From the NCBI GenBank assembly GCA_013306675.1, contig JABLUY010000009.1:186001-250000 (forward strand): a stretch of 64,000 nucleotides of DNA, in the 5' to 3' direction. Of this stretch, positions 28,828-38,099 are shown one piece after another; the stretch's first letter is position 1; each line of letters opens with the position of its first letter. Below the pieces are notes generated by a model. The model was not told the origin of the DNA. It was given only the letters and a program-made list of their open reading frames with translations, and made no database searches. The translations under genes and the position numbers were made by a program. The DNA comes from Thraustochytrium sp. TN22. Its lineage: Eukaryota > Sar > Bigyra > Thraustochytrida > Thraustochytriidae.

Positions 28828-29201
28828 GCAAGCTCACGGCCGCCTGTTTCCTCCGCGCGGAGCGTAGCCGCACCACGCAATCGTCTCGTCGCCTGCCGCG
28901 ACCTGGTGCAATCTCGTCACGCCGGCGCTCCGGAGCTCGCCCCGCCTCAGGCGCCGGCGCGAGCGGGGGCGCGGGCGCGGCCTCGCCGGCGCGGGCTGCG
29001 CTCCGCCGCCGCCGCCGGCCTCGCGCGCTGCCGGGCCGCGGAGCGGGTCTGCCGCGGGCGGCCTCGCCGCCTCCCCGCGCTGACTTGGCCGCCCGTGCTG
29101 AAGAAGCAACAGCCGCGTCGGCCCTGCGGCAAATTGCCGTCGTCGCGGGGACAGCGTGGCGAAAGTGCAGAGCCGGGACAGAGCCGGGGCCGGAGAGCCC
29201 A

Positions 29202-29253
29202 GAGCACGAGAGAGCACGAGAGAAAGAGCACGAGAGAAAGAGCACGAGAGAAA
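29202..29253 (+). repeat. 14-bp tandem repeat GAGCACGAGAGAAA
   Basis: Three perfect copies at 29212, 29226 and 29240, preceded by a partial copy. It shares GAGCACGAG with the other array in the same spacer. Confidence 0.8.
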
Positions 29254-29582
29254 GAGCACAAGCAGAGCAGGACAAGAGAGCACGGCCAGAGCGCCGCGGA
29301 CATCGCAACAACGTCTCTGTCGCACACGCGTCGTCCATGCGTCCAAGGCGTCCAATCACATCACAACAGGCGTCCGCACAGTCGAAGCCTTGTGATCAGT
29401 GGAAGGGACGTCATCAGAGGAAGGGACGTCATCACGCCTCGCTGACCTCGGCTCGGCCCGGGCCGAGGTGCTCGCGCTCGCCAGTGATGATGATGGAGCC
29501 GGAGACGGCTTGGCTTGGAGACGGGGAGCTCGGTCGGCAAAAGGGTGCGTCACAGGGGTTTACTTTCTTTGGCTAAAATTCA

Positions 29583-32540
29583 TCAGGAGTGCGTCAGCTC
29601 GACGGTCGTGGAGCGAGCAGGCTCGCCGAAGGTGTCGCGCTGACCGGCTTCGAGGTCGGCAGGGGGAGGGGCAGGCTTGGTGCCGGAGCGAAGGCGACGC
29701 GCCCAGACGGGCAGGGGGACGATGCGCAGGACGATGAAGAGAATGAAGGCGGCGATGACGAAGATCCAGGAGAGGTACCAGTCGTCGAGGAAGAAGACGA
29801 AGAGGAGCGAGGAGATCATCTGCCAGAACTGCATGGGGAAGCCGAAACGGAGAAAGTCGGAGAAGACGTAGTGGCCGACGTTGAGCACCATCATGTTGGT
29901 CTGGTAGCCGTAGGAGGTGGAGAAGGAGGAGGACGCCGAGAGCATGAGCGTGTAGACCATCTGCTCGCGGCAGTGGCGCTCGCCGGCGTCGTCGGTGGCC
30001 GTGCAGGCGTTCTGCGCCGCGAGAATGGCAATGTCGAACATGAGGACGGCAGCCGAGTTGTTGGAGAGCACCATGGAGAGGAGAAAGGTGGCAAAGTAGA
30101 CGGCCGTGAGGACGCCCGGGAAACCGGTGTTGGTGATGGCGGCGAGGTCGACGAGCGCGTTGCCAATGGTGTCGGCGACGCCGGTGCTCTGCAGCGCGTT
30201 GGAAAGGCCGAAAGAGGCCGCAATGGTGACGATGACGTCCCAGGAGATGGCGCGGCGCGCGGACTCGGGCGTGAGGATGCCGGCGACGAGCATGACGCCA
30301 ACCACGAAGATGGCGGGCTCAATGAGGGAGATGTACTTGGAAAAGGCGACGTAAATGGCGAGCATGGCCACCACGGCGACGATCGCAATGTAGAACTTGT
30401 CAAAGTGCGGCGGCGAGGAGTCGTTGATCTCCGAGACGAGCAAGAAGTTGGAGTTGTCGCGGTACCGCGCAACAAAGTTGGGACCCGTGTCGAGGATGAG
30501 AACATCGCCGGCGCGCAGCTCGATGTCGCCGATCTTGGACAGCACGCGGCGGCCCTGGCGGTGCACGGCGATAATGGCGGCCTCGTAGAGCGTGCGGAAC
30601 TTGGACTCGCGCACGGTCTTGCCGACAAGATGCGAGCGCATGCTGACGACGCACTCGACCAGGCGGCGCTGCACCGGCTGGATCTTGAGCTTCTCGGCCT
30701 GGGCGTCGGGCGACACGAGGCCAGGAATGCGGCGGAGGGTGGCGACGGCCTCGCGCTCGCCGGCAAACCAGAGCATATCGTTGGCGGCGAGCAGCATCTC
30801 AGGCCCGGCGACGTGCTCGACAGCGCCATTCTCGTGCTCCACGGCGACGAGGAAGAGACCGGGCAGGCCACGCAGGCCGGCGCTCTCGACGGTCTGGCCG
30901 ACGAGCGGGCGCGCGCCGCGCAGCTGGGCGGTCTCGCTGACGCGCATGGGGATGAGGAACTCGCGCTCGAGCTCCTGCTGGCTGGCGTGGTTGAGCTGGT
31001 CGATGGCGGCGCCGATGTGGGTGCCGTCACGCGCGTGCTCGAACGCGGCCTGCTCCGACATGAAGGGCTTGAGGTCCTGCACAGTCTCGGCGCGCGTCCA
31101 GGCGAAGTCGTCGCCGGTGACCAGGAGCAGGACGTCGCCGACCTGCAGCGGGATGCGGCCCAGGTTGCCGCGGATGCTCATGTTCTCGCCAGCGCGGAAG
31201 AGCGAGAGGATGGCGGCGTCGTAGCGCTTGCGGAACTTGACCTCCTTGGCGGTCTTGCCCACCAGCGTGCTGTCGCTCTTGACGACGACCTTGATGATGC
31301 GCTCCACGAACGTGTTGTGGCGTGGCGGGACGCTCTTGGCGGCAGCGGCGTCGGCGCCCGCGGGCTCCACAGTGGCGGCATTCTTGACATCGGCCACCGA
31401 GGCGGCGGCGCCCTGGAGGTCCCAGCCAATGGGCTCGAAGGAGACCTGCTGCGTGCCGAGGCCCGCGCCGATGCTTGTGCTTGTGCCGGTGCTGTTGCTG
31501 CCGGCCAGCACGTCGTTGTCCTCTGGGGCGGTGCGGTCGCCTTGCACGTGGCGGTCCTCGTTGGCGTCGGTGAGGAGCTCGAAGCCGTTGCGAAGGCAAA
31601 ATTCGCTGAAGTGATCGACCAGGCCAGTAAAGAAGAGCACGTCGTTGGCGCTGATGACGAACTCGGGGCCCACAGCGTGGTGCAGACGATCGCCGCGCTG
31701 CACGGTCGTCAGGTAGAGCCCGCTGAGCCCGCGCAAGCCGGCCTCGTCCACGGCCTTGCCAATGACGGGCGAGTACGGCGTGACGATGCAGGCGACCGTG
31801 AAGTCGCCCGTCAGACCAGACGTGACGTCCTGCGGCGCGCTGTTCGTGCGGGCCTTGCCGCTCGCGTCGACGCTCTCGAGCCCGAGCGCTTTGCGCGAGC
31901 GGCGGTCCAGCTCCTCGAAGCCCGGCAGAAGCATTGGCGCGAAGATGAGGATGTAGAGAATGCCCATGAGCGCGGCCGGCAGGCCCACCATGCCGACGCT
32001 AAAGAGGCCAATCGTCTCGCCGGGGAAGGCCTTCTGGTACTTGCCGGAGATGACCAGGTTGGTGCTCGTGCCGATGAGCGTAAGCGTGCCGCCCAGAATG
32101 GACCCGAAGGAGAGCGGGATCATGAGCTGGGAAACCGGCTGCCGGATGCGCCGCGCCCATCGCTGGACGAGCGGGATCATGAGCGCGCACAGCGGCGTGT
32201 TGTTCAGAAAGGCCGAGGCCGCCACCACCGGCAGCAAGAGCCGCAGCTGCGCCATGAAGAGCGTGCGTGGGTTGCCCAGCACCTTGCCGAAGACGTGGTC
32301 CAGGGCGCCCGTCGACTCTATGCCTGCCGCCACCACGTACAAGATAGCCACAGTCAGCACGCCAGTGCTGGAGAAGCCCTCTAGGCCGTCGCTCGTGTCA
32401 ATGACCTGCGCCGTCATGAGCACGCCCAAGGTGGCTACTAGCGCGAAGTCCGCCGGCGCCCAGTTGCGCACGAGCGCCACGAACATGATCGCCAAGCTCG
32501 CCAGCGTCAACCATCCTTGCCATCCAAAGGGGACCGCCAT
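29583..32540 (-). CDS. SLC13/DASS-type anion transporter with four TrkA_C domains (copy B)
   Basis: A 985-residue tandem paralogue of the neighbouring transporter with the same layout: N-terminal half with SAFLNNTPL and GTLTLIGTSTNL, four TrkA_C domains, and C-terminal half with VLSNNSAAVLM and SYGYQTNMMVLN. It is shorter mainly in the linker between the first two TrkA_C domains and in the C-terminal tail. The linker and tail are the most diverged parts. Other blocks are almost identical at DNA level, for example 30532-30715 against 26614-26797 with one mismatch. Same-strand tandem placement with separate spacers indicates duplication followed by independent or partly shared regulation. The ATG at 32540 follows GCC on the coding strand. 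Confidence 0.9.
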   Translation of the reverse strand: MAVPFGWQGWLTLASLAIMFVALVRNWAPADFALVATLGVLMTAQVIDTSDGLEGFSSTGVLTVAILYVVAAGIESTGALDHVFGKVLGNPRTLFMAQLRLLLPVVAASAFLNNTPLCALMIPLVQRWARRIRQPVSQLMIPLSFGSILGGTLTLIGTSTNLVISGKYQKAFPGETIGLFSVGMVGLPAALMGILYILIFAPMLLPGFEELDRRSRKALGLESVDASGKARTNSAPQDVTSGLTGDFTVACIVTPYSPVIGKAVDEAGLRGLSGLYLTTVQRGDRLHHAVGPEFVISANDVLFFTGLVDHFSEFCLRNGFELLTDANEDRHVQGDRTAPEDNDVLAGSNSTGTSTSIGAGLGTQQVSFEPIGWDLQGAAASVADVKNAATVEPAGADAAAAKSVPPRHNTFVERIIKVVVKSDSTLVGKTAKEVKFRKRYDAAILSLFRAGENMSIRGNLGRIPLQVGDVLLLVTGDDFAWTRAETVQDLKPFMSEQAAFEHARDGTHIGAAIDQLNHASQQELEREFLIPMRVSETAQLRGARPLVGQTVESAGLRGLPGLFLVAVEHENGAVEHVAGPEMLLAANDMLWFAGEREAVATLRRIPGLVSPDAQAEKLKIQPVQRRLVECVVSMRSHLVGKTVRESKFRTLYEAAIIAVHRQGRRVLSKIGDIELRAGDVLILDTGPNFVARYRDNSNFLLVSEINDSSPPHFDKFYIAIVAVVAMLAIYVAFSKYISLIEPAIFVVGVMLVAGILTPESARRAISWDVIVTIAASFGLSNALQSTGVADTIGNALVDLAAITNTGFPGVLTAVYFATFLLSMVLSNNSAAVLMFDIAILAAQNACTATDDAGERHCREQMVYTLMLSASSSFSTSYGYQTNMMVLNVGHYVFSDFLRFGFPMQFWQMISSLLFVFFLDDWYLSWIFVIAAFILFIVLRIVPLPVWARRLRSGTKPAPPPADLEAGQRDTFGEPARSTTVELTHS

Positions 32541-32834
32541 GTCGTCGGACCCGGCTTGCGCCTACACCCTGGCGCAGCTAGTGCGAAGCACGAAGCGGGG
32601 CGATGGGCCTTTTTAGCCTCGCAGCGCTGCTGCACAGCAATCTAGGTTTGCCTGCGCTGCACGGCACTGCACGGCGAGTCGAGCCTAGCCGAGCCGAGCC
32701 TGGCAAGCTCGCCGAGCCGAGCCGAGCCGAGCCGACTCGGAGCCGAGGCAATGCACTTGCCGGTCACGGCTCGCTCGTCACGTCACGAATTTGCTCCTCC
32801 CCTCGCCGTACCCCTCGCCGCCGTCACCGTCACC

Positions 32835-32865
<31 letters not shown>

Positions 32866-33300
32866 CCACCGGCCGGCTGACGTTGCGCTTTGCAAATGAG
32901 CACTGCCAGCAAGCGTGCTCCGGCGTGACCCGGGCTCCCTGGCACCACCGGCGGGAGCCGGCCGCGGCCCCCACAACGGAGCGCGCCAGCTCCTGCACGA
33001 AGCTGCGTGAGGTCCCCCTCAGCTTCCTGACGCACGTGTCCAGCTCCTCCTGCCTCCGCAGTGCCCGCACCCGGCTTCTCCCCGCGCTCCAGCGCGCTCC
33101 AGCGCGCTCGTCGGCTGCTTACCCGCCGCGCTGGCCGCCATGCCGCGCTCGGGGAGACCATGCTGCACGAGAGCTCCTTGCAGATGGACAGGCAGCTTGG
33201 CTAGCTGGCTGCCACTGGCTGCCAGGGCGACGTCGCGTGACCCGTCAGACCCGTGACGCTGACTGGTGACCGTGACCGTGACGATGACGATGTCACGGCC
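32541..33300. promoter_or_regulatory. Region upstream of transporter copy B, with GTCACC/GTCGCC hexamers
   Basis: A gene-free segment that should contain the copy B promoter. A hexamer array CCGTCA shifting to CCGTCG runs at 32821-32867. Near 32680-32745 there are GAGCC repeats. No gene is seen on either strand. Confidence 0.5.
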
Positions 33301-35180
33301 AGCCTCTTATAGCTAGCTAGCAAGCTCTTGTGCGCGCGTCACAGATGCACCTGCGCCACTGGCAGGAAGCTCGTTATGGATGGCGGAACCTGGCGACGCG
33401 GACCGGGCGCCGAGATCTGGGCGCGACGGCGGGGCCCAGTGGCAGCGGCCCGAGCGGTTGACACGAAGAGACGCCGCCCTGGCACTGATGAGGCCGGATG
33501 ACGTCGAGCGCCGTCGAGCTGGTTGAGCGTTGCGAGCGTGAAGATGCGTGAAGATGTGGGTGCTGGACTAGGTACGATGGTTTTCATGCAAACTGACCGC
33601 TCAGAAACGCCAGCAGGCGGTGGCTGACTTGAAGGCAAGGCGCGGCAAGGCTCGTCCTTGAGCAGTCGCATCTCAGGCTGGCACGCAGCGAGTACGCCAA
33701 GCTCGCGCCCCAGCACCGCGCGCGCACACACACGCACGTTTGAAGCGCTTTGAAGCTTTCCGACAGGCGGGCCAGACTCGTCGCCGGCAGCGAGTGAAGG
33801 TAGAGTGGCGAGCGATTGAGCGTGTCTCGTAAAGCGACACTAGACCTGCTGCCAGCCAAAGCCGATGTTCAATGGCACTGGGACAGAAGGCCTGAAGGTC
33901 AGGGTATCCTGGGGAATGGGACACGAGGAATCTCATCTTGAATGGAACGTGATGTGGTGAGCGCCGAGCTCAACCTCGGTAAACGTAGGTGGATGAGCGT
34001 GCGGAGAGACGCGGCGTTTGACAACGAAACACAGAGGCAGACCTTGCGCTCACGTTTGCTTGTCACGCGTGCGCTTATTCGACCCTTGCGCAGGTCGGTC
34101 TGGATCAGAGCCGACCGCGGAAAGAGGCTCTCGATGCTTGCCTTGGTCGCACCGGTTGTAAAGACGTGAGGGAAGAGGGACGAACCGTCCGCTAAGCGGC
34201 GAGTATCTTCAGGCGGCACGCTCTCCCGGGAGCTTGCGTAACGATCGCATCTTGCCCGTGGCACTCCATGTGCTGTGGCGTGCATGCAATCTCCTTCAGA
34301 GGCCGCCAGAAGGTCTGATAAACAGCTGCGTTTGATCTCGACCTACGGGTCACAGTCCACACCGTAACCATTGCGGGCGGGGGCGCCAAAGCTCGCTTCC
34401 CTCTCGCGGGCGGACGCCGAGGCGTCCGCCCTGTGGTTGGTGTCGCGACAGACAAGCTCTTCTGCATCGCGGTGACGGAGGCAATCCAGTCTCGTGGACG
34501 ACTGACCAGCCGTGTGCGGTGGCGTGGGTGCACGGTCCCGGGGCAACCTCCCCTACGCATTTGGTCAGACGGCAGGTGCCTCACTGCGTGTGTCAGACTT
34601 GCTGCTTTCTAAGCTTGAGTCGTGCAAAGATGCCTGCAGGGCCCTCAATCTACAACATCAAACTGCTGAACTCAGCCTCGGCTCGCAAGCGTCCCGTTTC
34701 TCCCGGTTTGGGCTGCTGCCGATTCATGTCGTGCAAGTCTGAGGAAGTCAGTGACACCATCGACGCGCTCGCGAAGGTAGCGCTGCGCCCGTGCCGCAGC
34801 GTGTGGTCTATGACAAGCTTGAGTCACCGCATCCCGTACACGCAACCAAAACGACGTGCTGAGGCTGGATCTGCATGGTATCGCCGGCGGTGACCGCCCT
34901 CACCGCACCTCAAGGGCTTCAAATGCGTAAAGCGACGGAGACGACTGGTCTATTATCGAGTCCACATCGGCCTCAACGACGCCTCCGACCCATGCAGCGC
35001 AGTAGTCTGGGAAAACCCGCGCAAGCTGGCTGCCGCGGCGGAGCAGGCAGGCTGCGTCGTCGTCGTCATCTTGCCGTGCTTGCACACGACCGACATGGCC
35101 GACGTGTGCAGGTAGGCAGAGCAATCAACGATTCAGTTTGCAGTGGCAGCTTGCTGAGGAGAGCCTGAGCGTCCGTCCGA
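33301..35180. other. Lower-GC island with coding-like fragments but no complete gene
   Basis: About 1.9 kb that is clearly less GC-rich than its surroundings (roughly half GC by eye). Several short frames look protein-like. One at 34894-35112 (plus, 73 codons) has strongly GC-rich third positions and includes HIGLNDASDPCSAVVWENP and AAAAEQAGCVVVVILPCLH. It has no ATG near its start and ends at AGG-TAG, where the bases AG|GTAGGC also read as a splice donor. Another runs 34322-34609 without an ATG. These could be exons of an intron-containing gene, a decayed gene, or chance. I cannot name a family. CACTGGCA is present at 33357-33364. Confidence 0.4.
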
Positions 35181-37045
35181 GCGTCGCTCAGCGTCGGTAG
35201 ACTCCGACCATGGCGACGCTCATCATGCGGGGGAAACGTTCGACTGGAAGGCGGGCAAGTCGTCAGCGCGCGGTCTGGTCCCAGGATCCCCAAGGCCGCC
35301 CAAGTCCACGGCGGCCCTGGTGGTGCGACAGGACGGAAAGTGACGAATCGCGGCCCTGGTGGCGCGACGGAAAAAGTGAGACCCGCCGTTGCCTTTTTCA
35401 GAGGCCGACCAGGGTAGGCCCGGTGGTCTCTCTCTCTCTCTCTCTCCCGCTTCCCCTTGAGCAGGGCCAGGCTATCTTTCAGCGTCAAGGTCCGTGGTAC
35501 GACGCGTGCCCTTGGCAGGTCCAGCGCCGCGCCGCCGTCAGCCAGCTAGGCTTTCACGGGCTAGCTGTGCCGGGCCGTGCGGGGCCCCGCGCGCCGTTCG
35601 CCCCGCCACGCCACGGCGCGCTCCCGCACCCGTCCCAACGCCAGCGCCTCGCCTCGCAAATTCGGGCCTCGGTGGTTTGCTGGCCGTCCGTGCCATGGTG
35701 CGTGCGAGCGAGCGTGCAGTGCGTGCGTGTGCGTGCAGTGCGCAGCTGCCATGCAGGGCAAGGCAATGGCGACGGAGCTGCAAAGCAAGGCGATGGCGAC
35801 GGAGCTCCCGAGCGAGCGATCCCATGACCAGAAGGTGTCCCAGCCAGCCAGCAGCGCTGCGCAGAAGCCGCGCGATGACGAGCGAGCGAGGGTGCCGGGA
35901 GCGCTGCCCTCCAGGGATCCATCCACCGCTCGGCACTCTCAAGCGTGCACGACCCTCGATCTCGCGGCCAGGCGGGTGTGGGCCTCGGCCCTGTGCCCTG
36001 GCAGGAAACCCGGAAGCCACGGCGGGGCCGCACTGCGCCACTGCAGCTCGCGCTGCTTCAGATTGCCGACCCGGAGCAGTGCAGCGCCGCGACGTCGCCC
36101 GTAATCGCTGACAATCGCGGTCTGCCGCTCGCTCTCGGCTGCGCGCGGCCACGGCTCTCTCCTGCGCGGCGCCCTCAAATTTGAAATTCAAATGGTCCGA
36201 GTCCAAGATTGGCTTCAATTCAAATTCTCCGCCGGCGGCAGGAGCCGTGACCGCAGCCGAGGCGGTGGCGGCGGCGCGGCGGCGCGGCGGTGCGGCGCGG
36301 CGCAGGCCCGCCGGGGCGCCGCGCGACTGGAGTGCGCGCCGCGTGGCACGGCGGCCAGGCGGCAGCGCCGCGGAAAGTGCGCGCGCTCTTCCTGAGTCTT
36401 CCAGGCTTTCAGCAGGGAAAGCGCCAGCGCCGCCGCGCTGGCCAGCCAGTCTCGCGTGGCCTCGTTTCGGCGGCTTGCCTCGCCTCGCCTCGCCGCGCCG
36501 CGCCGCGCCGCGCCTCGCCGCGGCCGCTCGTTCGTTCGCTGCCGAGCCGCCGCGGGACGTTGGCGACGTCCTCGTCGTCGTCGTCGTCGTCATCGTGGCC
36601 GAGCGTCGGTGGCCGGGTTGGGCAGACTAGACTGCCTGAGACCAGGCAGGCGGGCCCGGCGCGCAGTTGGGCGGCTTGAGCTGAGCGCGCGGCGGAGCTG
36701 CCAACTGGAGCGAGCGTGTGGGGCGCGAGCCCGAGCTGACTCACGGCGCGAGCGCTGCACAGCGCCTCGGGCGGCCAATCGGGAGCAGTGAGAAAGTGAG
36801 CACCAGAGGAGCACCACCAACCGGGCCTGACTCACCAGCGGCGGCAGCTGAGGAGCAAACCGCATTCACGCACCCCGGCAGCGCGCGCGAGGAGGCGAGC
36901 GAGCGAGCGATCGAAGGGCCGAGGCGAGAGCAAGCAAGTCCAGCGAAGCAGCAGCGGCAGCGGCAGCAGCGGCAGCAGCAGTAGCCGCCGCTCCGGCGCG
37001 GCGCGGCGCGGAACCGCCCGTGTTCCGTGGGCGGGTACGAGTCCC
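35181..37045. other. GC-rich gene-free region upstream of the small Cys-pair protein
   Basis: 1.9 kb with no recognisable gene. It has a roughly 33-bp near-direct repeat around 35318-35388 (CGGCCCTGGTGG in each), a CT dinucleotide run near 35430-35446, a duplicated ATGGCGACGGAGCT (35766-35805), a GTC run near 36572-36594, and GCGGCAGCA units at 36950-36982 just before the next gene. Arg/Ala-rich frames on both strands are composition artefacts. Confidence 0.5.
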
Positions 37046-37663
37046 ATGGCGGACACCGTGTCAAGGCCGCTGCCGGCCAAGAAGCGGCGGCTGGCGGAGC
37101 TGCGGCTCGGGTGCGAGGCGCCCGGGTCGCTGGCGAAGCGGCGCGACTCGACGCCGGCGCCTCCGGTGCGCGAGCAGGAGGAGCAAAAGGAGGACGAGGA
37201 GGAGGAGCTCATGGAGGCGAACGATAACTGGGAGCACTTCAACAAGGGGCTGCGCGAGCGCGCCGTCAACCTGGAGGCCGCCCTGCGCGTCTCCAGCAAA
37301 CACTTTGCGCGTGCTTGCGACGACCTCTCCAAGTGCAGCGTCTGCGAGCTGCACTACGAGTCGGAGGAGGCCAGGGTGCACAGCCTGAGCAGCATCGCGC
37401 GCCGCGTCGACGACATCAAGCGCCAGCGCCGTGCGCATTCGCCCGTGCCGGCCGATGTCAGCCAGCGCGAGCAGAACCTCAGCCTGCGCCAGGGCGTCAG
37501 CGTGTACATGCGCCAGATGAAGGCCGCCATGCTCACGCGCAAGTGTTGCCCTGCCTGCCGCCGCGAGTTCTCGCGCGACGAGTTGGCCGGCGTCCTGAAG
37601 CGCATGGACTGCAAATCCAGCGCGCTCTTTGTGTCGCTCACCGCGCCCGTCGTCCTCAAGTGA
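37046..37663 (+). CDS. Small conserved-looking protein with two Cys pairs
   Basis: A 205-residue protein I do not recognise. Residues 1-45 are basic and proline-containing, followed by an acidic Glu-rich stretch (about 48-58) and a helical region. CSVCELHY (about 97) and KCCPACRREFSRDEL (about 166) provide two CxxC pairs about 70 residues apart. They could bind one zinc ion, with the helix between them forming a coiled hairpin. The downstream pair resembles half of a RING or zinc ribbon. The ATG at 37046 in TCCCATGG is the first in frame and well placed. The GC-rich third positions support a true gene. A nucleic-acid or chromatin role would be a guess. Confidence 0.75.
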   Translation: MADTVSRPLPAKKRRLAELRLGCEAPGSLAKRRDSTPAPPVREQEEQKEDEEEELMEANDNWEHFNKGLRERAVNLEAALRVSSKHFARACDDLSKCSVCELHYESEEARVHSLSSIARRVDDIKRQRRAHSPVPADVSQREQNLSLRQGVSVYMRQMKAAMLTRKCCPACRREFSRDELAGVLKRMDCKSSALFVSLTAPVVLK

Positions 37664-38099
37664 GTGGATGTGCCTTGGCAGACCCCTCCGAGGGAGGGCC
37701 CTGAGCAGAGGACAAGGGCCCTGAGCAGAGGACAACCCGCAAACCGGGCGCGCGCGCTTCCGCGCGACCCTCAAACCGAACAAGCTACGTGACCTATGCA
37801 TTATATTCTGCGCGCTCACCAAACTGAACCCAACACAAGAGCGCAGCGAAACCGACCCTGACGTGCCATTGAACAAAAAATTTGGAAAATTCATCTCATT
37901 TATTCGAACACCGCCGCTGACCGACCGACCGACCGCAGCGCCACGTACGGAGCTTCAAAATCGAGTTGTGCATGTTCACACGAGAGTCGAGAGGAGAGGA
38001 GACAAGGCCAAGGGCTTGCTTGGCTCAGCGCCGTTCCTTCACTCTCCCGCCGAACCCCTTTCACATTCACAGTCAATCAATGTCCAAGTCTATCCGAGT
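37664..38099. other. Convergent intergenic region
   Basis: 436 bp between the Cys-pair gene and the PRP38-type gene. It contains a short direct repeat AGGGCCCTGAGCAGAGGACA (copies near 37696 and 37715) and an AT-rich patch around 37790-37910. No gene is seen. Confidence 0.55.

Larger units (their letters stand above)
28689..29582. promoter_or_regulatory. Spacer between the tandem transporters with two 14-bp repeat arrays
   Basis: 894 bp upstream of copy A and downstream of copy B. It carries GCACGAGCACGCAA repeats (28772-28813, three copies plus a partial) and, 400 bp further on, GAGCACGAGAGAAA repeats (29212-29253, three copies). Both units have 14-bp periods and share the core GCACGAG. No gene is seen. 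Confidence 0.6.

Noticed and set aside
28772-29253. CRISPR-like reading of the 14-bp arrays.
   Set aside because: The units abut with no spacers, and the genome is eukaryotic.
29589-32384. A 931-codon open frame antisense to the copy B transporter (and a 606-codon one antisense to copy A).
   Set aside because: High GC and the sense genes' codon use leave few antisense stops. The antisense product is Gly/Asp/Arg/Val-rich with no domains, and it mirrors the sense protein's repeats.
35538-36593. A 351-codon minus-strand frame with a real ATG.
   Set aside because: Arg/Ala-rich with no recognisable motif, encoded largely by simple GCGCC-type repeats and a GTC run.
32541-37045. A mobile or virus-like element in the gene-poor stretch.
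   Set aside because: No terminal repeats, transposase, reverse transcriptase, integrase or capsid-like sequence was recognised. Lower GC alone is not enough.
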